Assembly: GCA_024644145.1 (NCBI GenBank)
Contig: JAHELO010000009.1
Span: 1 to 13,782, forward strand
DNA from: Christiangramia sp.
Lineage (GTDB): Bacteria > Bacteroidota > Bacteroidia > Flavobacteriales > Flavobacteriaceae
Direction: 5' to 3'
Length of the DNA: 13,782 nt
Both the position numbers and the translations under genes were made by a program. Every line of letters starts with the position of its first letter. Positions within the stretch are counted from its first letter, which is position 1. Below, in pieces: positions 12,933 through 13,782 of the stretch. The notes beneath the pieces were generated by a model. The model saw only the letters and a list, made by a program, of their open reading frames with translations, searched no databases and had not been told where the DNA came from.

Positions 12933-13782
12933 TTAATGTTCTGTTTTCTAAAAAATTTGGCCGTATAGGTGGTCGTGTTACCAACATTATCTGTAACGAT
13001 CACTTTAAGATCGTTTTCAGTCTCAGCAAGTACATCGTCAGAAAAATAATGAGTAAGCGTATTATTCTTGTACTCATATTCCATTAGAATGAATTTTCCG
13101 TTAACTGTGGCTCGGTAGGCATCAATGCCGGAGAGGTCATCTGATATCTTCAGTTTTAAAGTCTCATTGTTAGAAACCCATTGCCCGTCATAGAAATTGA
13201 CAGGGGATACTTTAGGAGCAATACTGTCCTTCGCCAGAAAGTATTTTCCGAAAGTCCTGGTGCTGGTAGTAAACCGATTTCCTTTTTTATAGGTAGTAGA
13301 ATATATAGGTTTACCATAGTCTGATAAGCGGGCAATAAAAAGCTGTTTTTTTTCCTCCTCGGAATACTGGCTTACATCAAACCCTATCGTTATATTCTTA
13401 TGTAACGGTATTACATCTCTGTGAACTTCTACCATTTCACGTGAAAAGTTGATATCCAGAAATGCATCTTCATATAGACTGCCTTCTGGAATATGAACGT
13501 CCATCACACTACCTTTAGCTGAAAGACCACCAGATACTGTTGCGAAGTATTCTGTTTTAGTTTCTTCCTTTGGCTTAATATTATCACTTATTTGCCCTTT
13601 GATTGGGATGCGCACCAGCTTTTCATTTCCTTTAAAATCGGTGACACTTATAGTATATTGATAATCCAGGCTGTCCTGTATATTTAATTTTCCTTCAGAT
13701 TCCAGGTTCCCATAGAGACTTAAAGGATTGCTGGGAGTCCTGTATAGTCTTTGTATGCGGTTTTTATTACGGATGTAATACT
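12929..13782 (-). CDS. C-terminal part of a large secreted protein, probably M23-family metallopeptidase (partial)
   Basis: The reading frame is open from the right window edge to the TAA at 12929, giving at least 283 residues. A GTG at 13615 is in frame but is only an internal Val, since upstream codons continue sensibly (NKNRIQRLYRTP, then SLYGNLESEGKL and YTISVTDFKGNE). The visible part is beta-rich: a segment with VSGGLSAKG and HIPEGSLYEDAF, then an Ig-like module (VSPVNFYDGQWV, LKLKISDDLSGI, LKVIVTDNVGNTT). This resembles the C-terminal extension of flavobacterial M23 peptidoglycan endopeptidases, but the catalytic HxxxD and HxH motifs would lie outside the window, so the enzyme call is from recollection of the tail alone. 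It is convergent with the cysteine desulfurase operon. Confidence 0.55.
   Translation of the reverse strand, partial: YYIRNKNRIQRLYRTPSNPLSLYGNLESEGKLNIQDSLDYQYTISVTDFKGNEKLVRIPIKGQISDNIKPKEETKTEYFATVSGGLSAKGSVMDVHIPEGSLYEDAFLDINFSREMVEVHRDVIPLHKNITIGFDVSQYSEEEKKQLFIARLSDYGKPIYSTTYKKGNRFTTSTRTFGKYFLAKDSIAPKVSPVNFYDGQWVSNNETLKLKISDDLSGIDAYRATVNGKFILMEYEYKNNTLTHYFSDDVLAETENDLKVIVTDNVGNTTTYTAKFFRKQNIN

Overview
The window looks like chromosomal core genome of a marine-type member of the Flavobacteriaceae (Bacteroidota), probably close to Gramella/Christiangramia. Evidence: AT-rich DNA; a type IX secretion (T9SS) C-terminal sorting domain; several lipoproteins whose mature N-termini begin with acidic residues just after the lipidated Cys; flavobacterial families (DUF6452, DUF6048, DUF4268, the CCC-motif membrane protein); and Bacteroidota-style -7 promoter boxes (TAnnTTTG) with almost no Shine-Dalgarno sequences. 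There are no IS elements, prophage genes, tRNA/rRNA genes or CRISPR arrays.

Layout. 1-84: a bidirectional hairpin terminator. 85-622 (-): a lipocalin-like lipoprotein gene that is apparently frameshifted. 735-1847 (-): a two-gene operon, ZIP metal transporter then DUF4268 protein. 1960-3120 (+): an RlmL-type rRNA guanine methyltransferase, divergent from zip. 3117-5769 (-): rlmD (23S rRNA m5U methyltransferase) followed by the envelope proteins DUF6452 (lipoprotein) and DUF6048 (secreted). 5944-7227 (+): rocD, ornithine aminotransferase, ending in a strong bidirectional terminator. 7294-9677 (-): an operon of a T9SS-sorted secreted protein, a DUF2752 membrane protein and a CCC-motif membrane protein. 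9753-10504 (+): a small two-helix membrane protein and a Smr-domain protein. 10517-11521 (-): a surface-type lipoprotein with thrombospondin type 3-like Ca-binding repeats. 11610-12932 (+): a cysteine desulfurase and a 57-aa two-helix membrane protein. 12929-13782 (-): the C-terminal part of a larger secreted protein, probably an M23-family peptidase, open at the window edge.

The genes fall into housekeeping functions (two rRNA methyltransferases, cysteine desulfurase, ornithine/arginine catabolism, metal uptake) interleaved with envelope proteins of unknown function. Coding density is very high. Operon partners abut or overlap by a few bases, and two convergent pairs overlap tail to tail by the same four bases (TTAA). 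Several start codons sit immediately after a -7 box, which suggests leaderless or very short-leader mRNAs.

I do not see a clearly undescribed multi-gene system. The items most worth a second look are the frameshift near 484-486, the Cys-rich insertion in ornithine aminotransferase, the unannotated 57-aa membrane protein, the promoter/start-codon fusions, and the conserved-looking operons that tie unknown envelope proteins to housekeeping genes.
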